A stretch of 51,166 nucleotides of DNA from Rhodospirillaceae bacterium (GCA_028822445.1 JAPKDQ010000010.1:1-51166), one strand, 5' to 3'; counted from the first letter of the stretch, positions 37,525 to 46,647 are shown. Numbers and translations: made by a program. Notes: generated by a model not told the origin, from the letters alone.

Positions 37525-38156
37525 GCAGTTCTGAGCCCTGTAGGCTATACCTAATTTCTCCACCGACGCTCGATGACGCGGCTCACTTTGCTAGAAACCT
37601 GCCCGGTATACTTGGGGCGGGTGATGTTGCATGCCTTCAACTCAGGCTAAAAACATCTAATGACGAAGATATTCTAACCGCAATCGGCTTCCTTCAGCCA
37701 GTCTGCGAGCGAGCAGAAGTAGCACTAATTCTAAATGACCGGCCTGATTTGGCGGCGAAAAGCGGATGCGACGGTGTTCATATAGGCACGGGAGACATGC
37801 CTTACGCGGATGCAAGAGCAATAGTCGGAGAGGACGCGGCAGTTGGAGTATCTTGCGGTGCATCGCGCCACTTAGCCATGATCCAGGCTGACGCAGGAGC
37901 GGACTATGTTGCTTTCGGCGCGTTTTTCCCCTCACCCACTAAATCAGATACAAGTTCCGCATCATTAGAGATTCTAGAAATATGGTCTCAGACGACGAAT
38001 GTACCATGCGTGGCAGTTGGTGGAATCACTCTGGAGAATTGCAACCCAATTATTAACTCAGGCGCAGATTTCCTAGCGGTGTCATCCGCCGTATGGGATC
38101 ACCCTAACGGACCAAAAACTGCTGTGCGCTTGTTTACCGAACAAATGGCTGGATAA
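37521..38156 (+). CDS. thiE: Thiamine-phosphate synthase family protein (ThiE-like)
   Basis: TIM-barrel protein of 211 residues. It has the ThiE elements for pyrophosphate and pyrimidine binding: QLRLK, LNDRPDLAAKSGCDGVHIG, FPSPTKSD and VAVGGIT. It starts with GTG inside the aldolase stop (4-base overlap), so it is translationally coupled. The pairing with an aldolase rather than thiamine genes, and the diverged ISPP start, mean it may be a ThiE/TenI paralogue; thiD is elsewhere in the window. Confidence 0.8.
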   Translation: MSSSEPCRLYLISPPTLDDAAHFARNLPGILGAGDVACLQLRLKTSNDEDILTAIGFLQPVCERAEVALILNDRPDLAAKSGCDGVHIGTGDMPYADARAIVGEDAAVGVSCGASRHLAMIQADAGADYVAFGAFFPSPTKSDTSSASLEILEIWSQTTNVPCVAVGGITLENCNPIINSGADFLAVSSAVWDHPNGPKTAVRLFTEQMAG

Positions 38157-38246
38157 AGCATATTTGGTTATTTCTGGGACTTCCCATCAGCTACAAATCC
38201 GAATAATCTCACATCGACCGAGAACCTGAAAGCAGGCAGATAAAAT

Positions 38247-38795
38247 ATGAAACACGGGATTGCACTAGCAACAGCGCTTCTATTATTAAGCGCAACAAAT
38301 ATCTCAGCTCAAGAGGCCAATACGCTCGCACCACCACCTCCCCCTGAGCTTGAAGAAGAAAAAGCGGAGGCCGCGCCAGCTCCTCCTGAAAAGAAAAAGA
38401 AGAAGCTCGATCATTGTGGGCCACAGACCGCAAAAACATGTGATGGCCTGGAGAATGTGTCTGATCTGGGCGATGCCTCTTGGAAAGTCGGCGCTATGGG
38501 TGCCGCGCTGTGCTCGAAGAGCGCCGCGATCGAAGCAACCCGAAAACGGCGCAAAGATCGCAACGAATACGAAGAGCTTCTTGCCGAGATCGCCGAGGAT
38601 AATGAAACCGAATATACACCTTGGAAACCTTCAGAGAGTAATTCTGAATTTGCTAAACGGACGTCATCAGAATGTGGCACAAACAAGACATACTGGTGCA
38701 GCGAAATGCAACTCGCAGCGGCAGATATCAGCGACCCAACCACCCAAGCCTCTGCTTTGTCTCTGGTTGAAACCGCCTGCACACCACCGAAATAA
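38247..38795 (+). CDS. Hypothetical exported protein with Pro/Glu/Lys-rich linker and conserved-looking cysteines
   Basis: 182 residues; family not recognised. A Sec signal peptide covers about 1-21 (ending ISAQE). Then comes a Pro/Glu/Lys-rich low-complexity segment (LAPPPPPELEEEKAEAAPAPPEKKKKK) split here only for description: prolines at about 28-33 and lysines at about 49-54. The mature domain has six cysteines (CGPQTAKTC, ALCSKS, SECGTNKTYWC, ETACTPPK), an even number compatible with disulfides. A strong terminator follows 26 bases later, so it is a single-gene transcript or the end of one. Confidence 0.7.
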   Translation: MKHGIALATALLLLSATNISAQEANTLAPPPPPELEEEKAEAAPAPPEKKKKKLDHCGPQTAKTCDGLENVSDLGDASWKVGAMGAALCSKSAAIEATRKRRKDRNEYEELLAEIAEDNETEYTPWKPSESNSEFAKRTSSECGTNKTYWCSEMQLAAADISDPTTQASALSLVETACTPPK

Positions 38796-38821
38796 TAAAA
38801 CACCTCGGTTGAGATATAGAC

Positions 38822-38850
38822 AAACGGCGGGTTAAAATCCGCCGTTTTTT
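38822..38850 (+). terminator. Strong intrinsic terminator
   Basis: AAACGGCGG (38822-38830), an 8-base loop and CCGCCGTTT (38839-38847), followed by eight T in total. It ends the exported-protein transcript and, read from the other side, may also serve the convergent epmA gene. Confidence 0.92.
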
Positions 38851-38870
38851 TTGCAAATCAATTTAGAGCT

Positions 38871-39914
38871 TTATTCAAGTAGGATGGGTGACCATAGAAC
38901 ATCCCCTATATTATCGGCACCAGTCAGCAACATAGCTAACCTATCAATGCCAAGGGCCATACCCGCGGATTCTGGCATCTCGACTAAGGCATTTAGAAAA
39001 TCCTCATCAATAGGTGGTGCAGTTCCATAGAGGCACGTAAAAGCTGCCTGATCTCGTTCAAAACGTCGACGTTGTTCTTTTGCATCCGTTAGCTCGGAAA
39101 ATCCGTTAGCCAGCTCTAATCCACAGACATATGCCTCAACGCGTTCACATACCCTCGGGTTGGCCCTCTTATTCCTCGCAAGAGCACCCACAGGGCTCGG
39201 AAAATCAATGAGCAGGACTGGAGCGCCGCTTGACATTTCTGGCTCAATTCTCGTCATCATGACGCGATGAAAAACATCGTCCCATTGATCATCGGCTTTG
39301 CAGGGGATGCCAATCGCTCTCGCGGTTGCTATGAATTTCTCAGATAACCCAAAGCCATTCTCATCGACCTGAGACAGCAAATCAATATTAGCGAACTGCT
39401 GAAAAGCATCTGCAACTGTTAGCTTTATCCAGTTTTTACTAACTTCTGTCTTAAAGCTATTATGCCGAAGGTAACTCTGCTCTGTTGCTGAGGCTGCACA
39501 TGATACGAGCTTCACAACATCATCAATTATCGCCTCATAGTTTTCGCCAGCCCTATACCATTCAAGCATCGTGAATTCTGGCGTGTGCAGCCTTCCAGAT
39601 TCCTTATTGCGAAATACGTGACAGATTTGGAATATCTTTTCTTCTCCTGCCGCTAATAATTTCTTCATCGAAAACTCAGGGGACGTGTGAAGGTACCGCT
39701 GAACTTTGCATTCATCAAACGGCCCTTCAAGAGACACATCAAAGGGCTGGATATGGCCATCAATTCCCGGCGAGACTTGAATGGCAGGGGTCTCGACCTC
39801 TAAAAAGCCTTGATCATTGAAATACTGACGAATAGCGCTGATCGCTTGGGCCCTTATCTTTAGGTTTGGCTTACGCCGCGCATAAACTGATCGATCCCAC
39901 CAAGGCCTTTGCAC
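38871..39914 (-). CDS. epmA: EF-P lysine ligase EpmA (GenX/PoxA)
   Basis: A class II lysyl-tRNA-synthetase-like catalytic domain without an anticodon domain; it attaches (beta-)lysine to EF-P. From GTG 39914, with GGAG upstream, it has 347 residues and begins near the family's WW motif (QRPWWDRS). A longer frame with weak context opens at 40001. Motif 2 (HVFRNKESGRLHTPEFTMLEWYRA) and motif 3 (GMALGIDRLAMLLTG) are intact. It is divergent from its substrate gene efp. No epmB (lysine 2,3-aminomutase) lies in the window. Confidence 0.92.
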   Translation of the reverse strand: MQRPWWDRSVYARRKPNLKIRAQAISAIRQYFNDQGFLEVETPAIQVSPGIDGHIQPFDVSLEGPFDECKVQRYLHTSPEFSMKKLLAAGEEKIFQICHVFRNKESGRLHTPEFTMLEWYRAGENYEAIIDDVVKLVSCAASATEQSYLRHNSFKTEVSKNWIKLTVADAFQQFANIDLLSQVDENGFGLSEKFIATARAIGIPCKADDQWDDVFHRVMMTRIEPEMSSGAPVLLIDFPSPVGALARNKRANPRVCERVEAYVCGLELANGFSELTDAKEQRRRFERDQAAFTCLYGTAPPIDEDFLNALVEMPESAGMALGIDRLAMLLTGADNIGDVLWSPILLE

Positions 39915-40046
39915 TATAAAATCTCCACAAACGATCGGGCATTCCGGGCCTGCCCGTTGCACGCCCTCCGGCAAACTGATAAAAGCCCGGCGCTGGAGCA
40001 AATATTATGCCGCTTCATACCTTACACTTCCAACAGCGATGACATT

Positions 40047-40613
40047 ATGAAAATACAAGCCAACACTATGCGTCCAGGAATGGTGATCGAACACCAGGAC
40101 AAACAATGGACTGTTCTAAAGATTGAACTCCTTCAGCCAGGCAAAGGTGGCGCCTTTATTCAAGTCGAAATGCGCGACATCGCAACTGGAAATAAGTCTA
40201 ACGATCGTTGGCGCACGCAGGAATCCGTTGAGAAACTGGAGGTCCGAGAGAGAGATAGTCAATATCTCTTCCAAGATGACGGCCAGTATACATTCATGGA
40301 TGCTGAAACCTATGAACAATTCACACTAAATACAGAAGACCTTGAAGATACAGCAGCGTTTCTGCAGGATGGCATGGCCGTCACGACCGAGACTATTGAG
40401 GGTAAGCCTGTAAGCATTAAGTTACCGGCGCATATTACACTAGAAGTCGTCGAGGCTGATGCGGTTGTTAAAGGTCAGACTGCTGCCTCATCTTATAAAC
40501 CCGGAGTTCTAGAAAATGGTGTCAAAGTTATGATTCCGCCATTTGTGGAAGCCGGAACGCGGATCGTAATTAACACAGCCGACGGTACTTACGTCGAGCG
40601 CGCAAAAGACTAA
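40047..40613 (+). CDS. efp: Translation elongation factor EF-P
   Basis: Relieves ribosome stalling at polyproline. 188 residues in three beta-barrel domains. The loop PGKGGAF carries the modifiable Lys33 expected for EpmA-type lysylation. The last domain carries the EF-P signature region (PPFVEAGTRIVINTADGTYVERA). ATG 40047 is the start; the frame extends upstream without homology. Its partner ligase gene is divergent, 132 bases away. Confidence 0.97.
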   Translation: MKIQANTMRPGMVIEHQDKQWTVLKIELLQPGKGGAFIQVEMRDIATGNKSNDRWRTQESVEKLEVRERDSQYLFQDDGQYTFMDAETYEQFTLNTEDLEDTAAFLQDGMAVTTETIEGKPVSIKLPAHITLEVVEADAVVKGQTAASSYKPGVLENGVKVMIPPFVEAGTRIVINTADGTYVERAKD

Positions 40614-40622
40614 GGAATATTT

Positions 40623-41438
40623 ATGGCGGTCCGCTCCCCAATCCTTAATGTTATGGTAGGCGCCGCTGAAAAGGCTTCTAGAACCCTTAAACGCGACTTT
40701 GGTGAAGTTGAGAACCTTCAAGTGTCCCGCAAAGGAACAAACGATTTCGTCACAGCAGCGGACACGCGTACAGAAAAAACTCTTCAATATGAATTGGCCA
40801 AAGCCAGGCCCGCATTCGGCTTCATAATGGAGGAATCTGGCGTCGTTGAAGGCGAAGATAAAAACCGTACATGGATCATTGATCCCATTGATGGAACTAC
40901 CAATTTTATTCATGGCATTCCGCACTTCGCAATTTCTATTGCATTAATGGAATACGGAGAATTGGTTGCGGGCCTCGTATACAATCCAGTCTTCGACGAA
41001 ATGTTTCTCGCCGAAAAGGGGCAAGGTGCAACCTGCAATAATCGGCGCCTTCGCGTTTCATCGCGTATAGAGTTATCAGAAAGCGTTTTGGCCACTGGCA
41101 TTCCGCATTACGGTCGAGGCGATCATCCATCTTTCTTAACTCAGCTCACGGCAGCGATGTCCCAAACAGCCGGTGTTCGTCGGTTTGGGTCGGCAGCCTT
41201 AGACTTAGCCTATGTTGCGGCGGGTCGTTTTGACGGATTCTGGGAAACCGGGCTCAAGAGTTGGGATATAGCGGCTGGTATCCTGTTGGTGAAGGAAGCT
41301 GGCGGCTTCATTACAGAGATCGATGGCAAAGGCGACTGTTTGAACGGAGGTTCGGTTTTGGCAAGCAATCCAAGGCTCCACAAACCACTTAGCAACCTGC
41401 TAACCGGCAAGAAAACGGAACGCCTTAGGGCCCGCTGA
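40623..41438 (+). CDS. suhB: Inositol-1-monophosphatase family protein (SuhB-like)
   Basis: Mg-dependent phosphatase of 271 residues. Metal motifs: IMEESGV (Glu), WIIDPIDGTTNFIHGIPHF (Asp-Pro-Ile-Asp-Gly-Thr), and near the C-terminus FWETGLKSWDIAAG. It follows efp by 9 bases with AAGGA as ribosome-binding site, so it is cotranscribed. SuhB in other bacteria also has a role in rRNA antitermination. Confidence 0.92.
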   Translation: MAVRSPILNVMVGAAEKASRTLKRDFGEVENLQVSRKGTNDFVTAADTRTEKTLQYELAKARPAFGFIMEESGVVEGEDKNRTWIIDPIDGTTNFIHGIPHFAISIALMEYGELVAGLVYNPVFDEMFLAEKGQGATCNNRRLRVSSRIELSESVLATGIPHYGRGDHPSFLTQLTAAMSQTAGVRRFGSAALDLAYVAAGRFDGFWETGLKSWDIAAGILLVKEAGGFITEIDGKGDCLNGGSVLASNPRLHKPLSNLLTGKKTERLRAR

Positions 41439-41551
41439 GCGAAAAATTGCCGCAGTCTGCCGTTGTCCGCAGGTCCACGCATGGGTTAGTCTTCTTGAAC
41501 TTAGCGTGAAGTAGCGCTTAAAGCACTTCTAATTCAAGATAGGACGCTGGC

Positions 41552-42406
41552 ATGGCCGAGAAACGAAGGACTTCACTAAAGGCAACGATCGGTGGCACGT
41601 GCTTTCTAACTCTGTTCATTGCTCCGGTTGCCATAACAAGTATCGCAACCAAATCCCATAACGCGCAAGCGCAACAAACCGATGGGGTTTCAGTCAATCT
41701 TGACGTGCTTGATGACCTAAACCCAATTTCAAAAACACCGCGCTTACTGATGCCCAGGATGACACCGCGCAATGGTCGAGTAGCCTTAACACCACCACCC
41801 GGCTTGGGCCGCATAAGTCAGCAGCCCTCGCGCGTCGTTCTGAGGCCACCCCCGGGGGCACCCCAGCGCCTAACTACAGCGGTTAAGATCGCAGTACCAA
41901 GACGAGCTCCGGCGGCAGTCACACCTCCAGTTTCTGTCACAACTGCACCTTCCGCACCTGAAATGGTCTCCGACGCCGTACCGCCACAGTCGCCCACGCC
42001 GATCATCGAATTAAAAGACACAGAGCAGACAGCGCAGGCTCAAGACAGCATCACTGAAGAGCAAACATCAGCATTGCCTGCCCCTAGTTTAAATGATGAA
42101 CCAATCTCCATCACATTTGGCGTTGATGAAACTGACCTACCATCGTCTGCAGATTCCACTCTCGTGCCCTTGGCCGAACGAATGCAGTCCAATCAAAACG
42201 TGCGAGTTCAATTACTCGCTTATGCCAGCAAAGCAAATGGGTCAGTAAGCAGTGTTCGTCGAAAATCCCTAAGTCGAGCTTTGTCCGTGCGGAAGTTCTT
42301 GATGGATCGAGGCATTCAGAGCACACGCATAGAAGTCCGCGCCTTAGGTGACAAGAATGAAGGCGGTGCACCTGACCGTATAGATGCTATCTTTCAGCAA
42401 CGTTAG
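41552..42406 (+). CDS. Exported OmpA-like protein, first gene of a stator-like trio
   Basis: 284 residues. An N-terminal signal/anchor (about 13-40, ending SHNAQAQ) is followed by a Pro/Thr/Val-rich linker of about 130 residues, then a C-terminal OmpA-like fold (about 190-284; SITFGVDETDLPSSADSTLVPLAERM, then RRKSLSRALSVRKFLMDRGI). The usual HTD triplet is replaced (AYASKANG), so peptidoglycan binding may be altered. It is followed within 33 bases by a MotA/TolQ-like gene. Function unknown. Confidence 0.75.
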   Translation: MAEKRRTSLKATIGGTCFLTLFIAPVAITSIATKSHNAQAQQTDGVSVNLDVLDDLNPISKTPRLLMPRMTPRNGRVALTPPPGLGRISQQPSRVVLRPPPGAPQRLTTAVKIAVPRRAPAAVTPPVSVTTAPSAPEMVSDAVPPQSPTPIIELKDTEQTAQAQDSITEEQTSALPAPSLNDEPISITFGVDETDLPSSADSTLVPLAERMQSNQNVRVQLLAYASKANGSVSSVRRKSLSRALSVRKFLMDRGIQSTRIEVRALGDKNEGGAPDRIDAIFQQR

Positions 42407-42439
42407 CACATTCATCAACTTCGAATGTCCGGAAACAGA

Positions 42440-43651
42440 ATGACTGACACAGCACGCTTCCTAACGCGGATGGTTCTATTTCTGTTCGCCGGCACAATTG
42501 CTGCCACGTTTCTATACGGAACGCTCATTTCCTCATTTATGGCAAACCCACTTTTGAACGGCCTCATCTTAGGAGTTCTTCTAACAGGCATCATCCTAAA
42601 TATACGTCAGGTGATAATGCTCAAACCTGAATTGGAGTGGCTGGAGTCGTTCCAGGGCCAGGGTGCAGATAAAACGGTCGATGAACACCTGGAGCTTAAA
42701 GATTCCCCCCCCTTCCTTTCTAGCGCAGGACCAAAACTGTTATCCTCGATGGCCCGCATGCTGTCAGAAAGTAGAAATAAGAGTGGAAAATTTTCGCTAA
42801 GCGCACAGGCCATGCGAACTCTCCTGGATGGCATAGCGTCGCGTCTAGAAGAATCCCGTGACTTAGCCCGATACTTCGTGGGCCTCTCTATATTCCTAGG
42901 GTTACTCGGGACGTTCTGGGGTTTACTTGGAACAGTAGCGTCGGTCGGCGACGTTATTCGCAATCTGTCAATCACAGGGGATGACATATCTCTTGTGTTT
43001 AATGACCTTAAAGCAGGACTTGAGGCACCGCTTGATGGAATGGGTACTGCTTTTTCCTCTTCACTATTCGGTCTAGCAGGGTCCCTCGTCCTCGGCTTCC
43101 TCGACCTACAAGCCGGTCAAGCGCAAAACGCATTCTATAACAACCTTGAAGAATGGTTGTCTGGCATGACACGCCTTTCTTCTTCCACAAACCTTAGAGA
43201 GAACGAACAAGGAGTCTCTGCATACACAGAAGCTCTATTGGAGCAGACTGCCGAAAGCCTCGACGAACTCCAACGTACAATCGGCCGCGGTGAGGAAAGC
43301 CGTATCGTTGGCAATCGACACTTTGCCACAATGAACGAGAAGTTAACGCTCCTGACCGACCAAATGAAGGCTGAACAGCAGGTATTGCTAAAGGTCGCTG
43401 GAAACCAAAAAGATCTATCGCCTCTGCTACAAAAGATAGGGGCGCTCAGCGAATCCTTTGCGCAACCTCAAGTCTCTGGAATGGATGATGGCACGAAGAC
43501 ACACATCCGAAATATTGATCAATCGCTCAATCGATTGGTTACAGAACTCACATCTGGACGCGATCAAATGGTTAAAGACCTTAGGTCAGAAATTAAATTA
43601 CTGGCAAAAACCGTGGCTGCGACCGGCGTGCGCAACGACAGCGCCGAATAA
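42440..43651 (+). CDS. MotA/TolQ/ExbB-family channel protein with long cytoplasmic tail
   Basis: 403 residues from ATG 42440 (GGAAAC upstream; ATG 42425 lacks a site). Helices lie at about 8-28 and 40-58, then after a cytoplasmic loop at about 145-168 (FVGLSIFLGLLGTFWGLLGTV, the TolQ/MotA proton-channel hallmark) and 203-222. The tail of about 175 residues is mostly helical. With the next gene, a MotB-like protein, it should form a proton-driven stator. It is not TolQ, which is encoded at 29.9-30.6 kb. Confidence 0.85.
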   Translation: MTDTARFLTRMVLFLFAGTIAATFLYGTLISSFMANPLLNGLILGVLLTGIILNIRQVIMLKPELEWLESFQGQGADKTVDEHLELKDSPPFLSSAGPKLLSSMARMLSESRNKSGKFSLSAQAMRTLLDGIASRLEESRDLARYFVGLSIFLGLLGTFWGLLGTVASVGDVIRNLSITGDDISLVFNDLKAGLEAPLDGMGTAFSSSLFGLAGSLVLGFLDLQAGQAQNAFYNNLEEWLSGMTRLSSSTNLRENEQGVSAYTEALLEQTAESLDELQRTIGRGEESRIVGNRHFATMNEKLTLLTDQMKAEQQVLLKVAGNQKDLSPLLQKIGALSESFAQPQVSGMDDGTKTHIRNIDQSLNRLVTELTSGRDQMVKDLRSEIKLLAKTVAATGVRNDSAE

Positions 43652-43662
43652 ACGAGGCGACA

Positions 43663-44886
43663 ATGTCAACTATGTCACGCCGCACACGTCGCACGACAGA
43701 CATATGGCCTGGGTTTGTCGATGCATTATCAACACTACTAATAATTATAATTTTTATCTTAATGGTATTCGTCCTTGGCCAGTTTTTTTTGGGCCAAGCC
43801 TTATCCGGTAGGGATGAAGCTCTCGGACGCCTTACAATGCAGGTCAATGAGCTTGGCGAGATGCTCGCCCTAGAGCATCAATCGAATTCAGATTTAACAC
43901 TAAACGTATCCCAGCTCTCGAATCAGCTTCAAGCCGCAAATCTAGAATTAGATGATATGGCCTTAGTTCGGACAGAGAACCGCGAATTCAGAGGCCAGAT
44001 AGAAGCGCTCAAGAGTGAGGCTGCGTCGCGCGAAGGCGAAATAGAGAGAATGCACCAAGCCGTTCAAGCTGCAACGGCAGCAGCCCTCTCCGATCAAGAG
44101 CGAATTAACGAGCAACGTCAAGAAGCCGCGCTTCTTCAGCAAAGCGTGCATGCGTTAGAAGCACTGCGAACAGAACTAGAGACCGAGATTTCTCGTCTAG
44201 GCGATACCGTCGTTGAACGGGAGAGAGAGGTCGCCCAGGGACGGAAGGTCTCTTTCGAAGCACGTGCTCAATCAGCACTTATGACCCAACAATTAGAAGC
44301 GCTTCGACAAGAACTAGGGCGTCTCGCCGAAACCCTGGACGCTTCTGATGCTTTGTCAGAGGAACAACGGGCTCAAATCTCAGACCTGGGACGCCGGATG
44401 AACCGAGCCCTCGCAGGCAAGGTTCAAGAGCTTCAGAGGTATAGGTCTGATTTCTTTGGCCGCCTCAGGGACATCTTGGGTGAACGCCCAGGCATTCGCG
44501 TCGATGGTGATCGCTTCGTTTTCCAATCTGAAGTCCTGTTCGCGAGTGGTTCAGGTGAACTCGGGGTCGAAGGGCAACGTCAGCTTGCTCAACTGGCCAA
44601 AACGCTACTCGATATCTCACGGGATATCCCAGCCGAAGTGGACTGGATTATGCGGGTTGACGGACATACCGATGACGTGCCCATAAACACCACAACATTC
44701 CGCTCCAATTGGGAGCTTTCGACCGCACGGGCACTATCCGTTGTGCGCTTCCTAACCACTCAGGGTGTGCCACCTGCACGCTTGGCTGCTGCAGGGTTTG
44801 GCGAGTATCAACCGATCGAGACATCTAGGACAGCCAGAGCATTAGCAAAAAACCGCAGAATAGAGCTAAAAATAGACCAGAAGTAG
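43663..44886 (+). CDS. MotB-like stator protein with long coiled coil and OmpA domain
   Basis: 407 residues. One transmembrane helix (about 15-45, WPGFVDALSTLLIIIIFILMV) carries Asp20, in the position of the proton-binding Asp of MotB. A periplasmic coiled coil of about 200 residues follows (LEALRTELETEISRLGDTV and similar). The C-terminal OmpA-like domain (from about 285) is complete: RVDGHTDDVPI, NWELSTARALSVVRFL, NRRIELKI. It should anchor the MotA-like channel to peptidoglycan. No flagellar genes are nearby. Confidence 0.87.
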   Translation: MSTMSRRTRRTTDIWPGFVDALSTLLIIIIFILMVFVLGQFFLGQALSGRDEALGRLTMQVNELGEMLALEHQSNSDLTLNVSQLSNQLQAANLELDDMALVRTENREFRGQIEALKSEAASREGEIERMHQAVQAATAAALSDQERINEQRQEAALLQQSVHALEALRTELETEISRLGDTVVEREREVAQGRKVSFEARAQSALMTQQLEALRQELGRLAETLDASDALSEEQRAQISDLGRRMNRALAGKVQELQRYRSDFFGRLRDILGERPGIRVDGDRFVFQSEVLFASGSGELGVEGQRQLAQLAKTLLDISRDIPAEVDWIMRVDGHTDDVPINTTTFRSNWELSTARALSVVRFLTTQGVPPARLAAAGFGEYQPIETSRTARALAKNRRIELKIDQK

Positions 44887-44967
44887 GGAGTGATAGCTGA
44901 GGCTTGAGGCCTTGCGTCTCGTTATATGTTTCGCTATACCCCACCCACTTTATTTATGAGGCACACA

Positions 44968-45192
44968 ATGAAAAAAAATATTCACCCGGATTACCACGAT
45001 ATTACAGTGGTTATGACCGATGGCAGCGAGTACATCACACGCAGCACGATGGGCAAAGAAGGCGATACAATCCGCCTCGATGTTGACCCAAAGACTCATC
45101 CAGCGTGGACTGGCGTTCACCGCCTTCTTGATTCTGGTGGGCAACTTGCGAAGTTTAATAAGCGTTTTGCGAATATTGGTCTCAAGAACTAA
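44968..45192 (+). CDS. rpmE: 50S ribosomal protein L31, zinc-free type
   Basis: 74 residues starting [19 protein letters not shown] and ending [12 protein letters not shown]. There is no cysteine, so it is the form without the zinc ribbon. The [18 protein letters not shown] segment is typical of alphaproteobacterial L31. The longer frame from 44926 is not needed; GAGG precedes the ATG. A strong terminator follows 23 bases after the stop. Confidence 0.94.
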   Translation: MKKNIHPDYHDITVVMTDGSEYITRSTMGKEGDTIRLDVDPKTHPAWTGVHRLLDSGGQLAKFNKRFANIGLKN

Positions 45193-45215
45193 ATTCAAAC
45201 ATACAAAATATAATT

Positions 45216-45244
45216 GCCGCCTTCCTCGGAAGGCGGCTTTTTTG
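45216..45244 (+). terminator. Strong intrinsic terminator after rpmE
   Basis: GCCGCC (45216-45221) and GGCGGC (45232-45237), with the TTCC/GGAA part extending the stem to 10 bp, followed by six or more T. It ends the rpmE transcript, and DUF1192 converges from the other side. Confidence 0.92.
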
Positions 45245-45317
45245 TTCCTATAGAACACCTCTTCCGAATTTTCGCGTTTACTGAGATTGAAGACCAATAG
45301 TTCTTTTCAAGTACACA

Positions 45318-45503
45318 CTATTTGAAAACTGATTCAGCACCTTGCCGGGCACTTTCCTTAGCTTTAATCGCTACTTTTGTGCGCTCAATCTCGTTAGACA
45401 AAAGTCCGATGTAGTCTTCCAAACCCTCAATCGACATGACCGTCAGATCACGCAGTTTTGCTTTTCGTTGCAGCGGCTCTAGGTCTTCTTCATCCATAGC
45501 CAT
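45318..45503 (-). CDS. DUF1192 family protein
   Basis: A 61-residue, mostly helical protein with the DUF1192 pattern: an acidic start (DEEDLEP), a conserved LRDLTVMSIEGLEDYIGLL centre and a charged coiled-coil end (NEIERTKVAIKAKE). Alphaproteobacteria-specific family of unknown function, usually beside a quinone oxidoreductase gene, as here (divergent, 98 bases). Confidence 0.85.
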   Translation of the reverse strand: MAMDEEDLEPLQRKAKLRDLTVMSIEGLEDYIGLLSNEIERTKVAIKAKESARQGAESVFK

Positions 45504-45601
45504 CTAACCCTTCTACAAATAGAGAACGTTAGTAGACGCTACTCTGACTGCTCACTAAAGTTCAATTATTCTAAGCAATTTTTCACCGGGAACTAACAAA
45601 G

Positions 45602-46594
45602 ATGGACGTACCACAAACAATGCAGTGTATTGAAATCAGCGAACCCGGCGGGCCGCAGGTTTTAGTTCAGTCAGAGCGCCCAATACCGGTGCCAGGGGCG
45701 AACGAGCTCCTCATAAAGGTTGTCGCTGCAGGGGTGAATAGACCTGATGTTTTTCAAAGAATGGGGCAATATCCCGCGCCGAAAGGAGCATCCGACCTTC
45801 CAGGACTAGAGGTCTCAGGGAAAGTCCTCGCGGTTGGGGGAGAAGACCTCGCGTTTACAGTTGGAGATTCTGTCTGTGCTTTATTATCTGGTGGTGGTTA
45901 CGCAGAGTACGCTCTAGCAAATGTCACCGCATGCCTAAGCATTCCTAATGGAATGAACCCGATTTATGCCGCCGCTCTTCCAGAGACTACATTTACTGTA
46001 TGGCATAACGTTTTCGATAGGTGTCACTTGTCAACGGGTGAGAGTTTCCTCGTTCATGGCGGAGCAAGCGGAATTGGAACGACTGCGATTCAAATGGCTA
46101 AGGCTCAAGGGTGCGAAGTTATCGTGACAGCCGGATCAGATGATAAATGCTCTGCCTGTTTGGAAGCGGGCGCAGACATCGCGATAAATTATAAAGAACA
46201 GAAATTCGTCGACGTAGTTCGCAATCGCCCTAATAAGGGTGTGGATGTCATCCTTGATATGGTTGGTGGTAGCTATATCGCTGATAATATTAAATGCCTA
46301 CGACCAGACGGCCGATTAGCATTCATAGCTTTCCTAGGTGGGTCCATCGCGAATATTGATTATATGCCGGTCATGTTAAAGCGCCTGACCATAACAGGGT
46401 CCACTCTAAGAACTCGATCAAACGCGATAAAAGAGAATATCGCTAGCTCTGTGAGAAAAACTGTATGGCCATGGATTGAAAATGGCCAATTCAAGCCTAT
46501 TATCGACCGTATTCTCCCACTATCAAAGGCTGCGCAAGCGCACGAAATAATGGAGAATAACGAGCATATCGGAAAAATACTGCTGAAGACATAA
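45602..46594 (+). CDS. NAD(P)H-quinone oxidoreductase, zinc-free MDR family
   Basis: 330 residues, cytoplasmic. N-terminal GroES-like domain (GVNRPDVFQRMGQYPAP...LPGLEVSGKV), then a Rossmann domain with the NADPH-binding HGGASGIGTTAIQMAKAQGCEVIVTA region. The ligands of a catalytic zinc are absent, as in QOR/PIG3 quinone reductases. The divergent DUF1192 gene and the following trcR form a conserved alphaproteobacterial neighbourhood. Confidence 0.9.
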   Translation: MDVPQTMQCIEISEPGGPQVLVQSERPIPVPGANELLIKVVAAGVNRPDVFQRMGQYPAPKGASDLPGLEVSGKVLAVGGEDLAFTVGDSVCALLSGGGYAEYALANVTACLSIPNGMNPIYAAALPETTFTVWHNVFDRCHLSTGESFLVHGGASGIGTTAIQMAKAQGCEVIVTAGSDDKCSACLEAGADIAINYKEQKFVDVVRNRPNKGVDVILDMVGGSYIADNIKCLRPDGRLAFIAFLGGSIANIDYMPVMLKRLTITGSTLRTRSNAIKENIASSVRKTVWPWIENGQFKPIIDRILPLSKAAQAHEIMENNEHIGKILLKT

Positions 46595-46617
46595 GATAAC
46601 CGAGCACTCTAACGAGT

Positions 46618-46647
46618 TTGACCCTGGCGCCCATATTCCGATATACC
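46618..46647 (+). promoter_or_regulatory. Possible sigma-70-type promoter for trcR
   Basis: TTGACC (46618-46623) and TATACC (46642-46647) are separated by 18 bases and lie 77 bases before the trcR start. The -35 is good and the -10 moderate. Confidence 0.4.

Noticed and set aside
26483-38850. Shared AAACGGCGG/CCGCCGTTT stems at 26483 and 38822 as a dispersed repeat family
   Set aside because: Only two copies with different loops were seen; both are explained as terminator hairpins.
42440-44886. MotA/MotB-like pair as a ZorAB (Zorya) defence system
   Set aside because: No ZorC, ZorD or ZorE-like genes are adjacent. The neighbours are efp, suhB and rpmE, and no other defence or mobile genes occur in the window.
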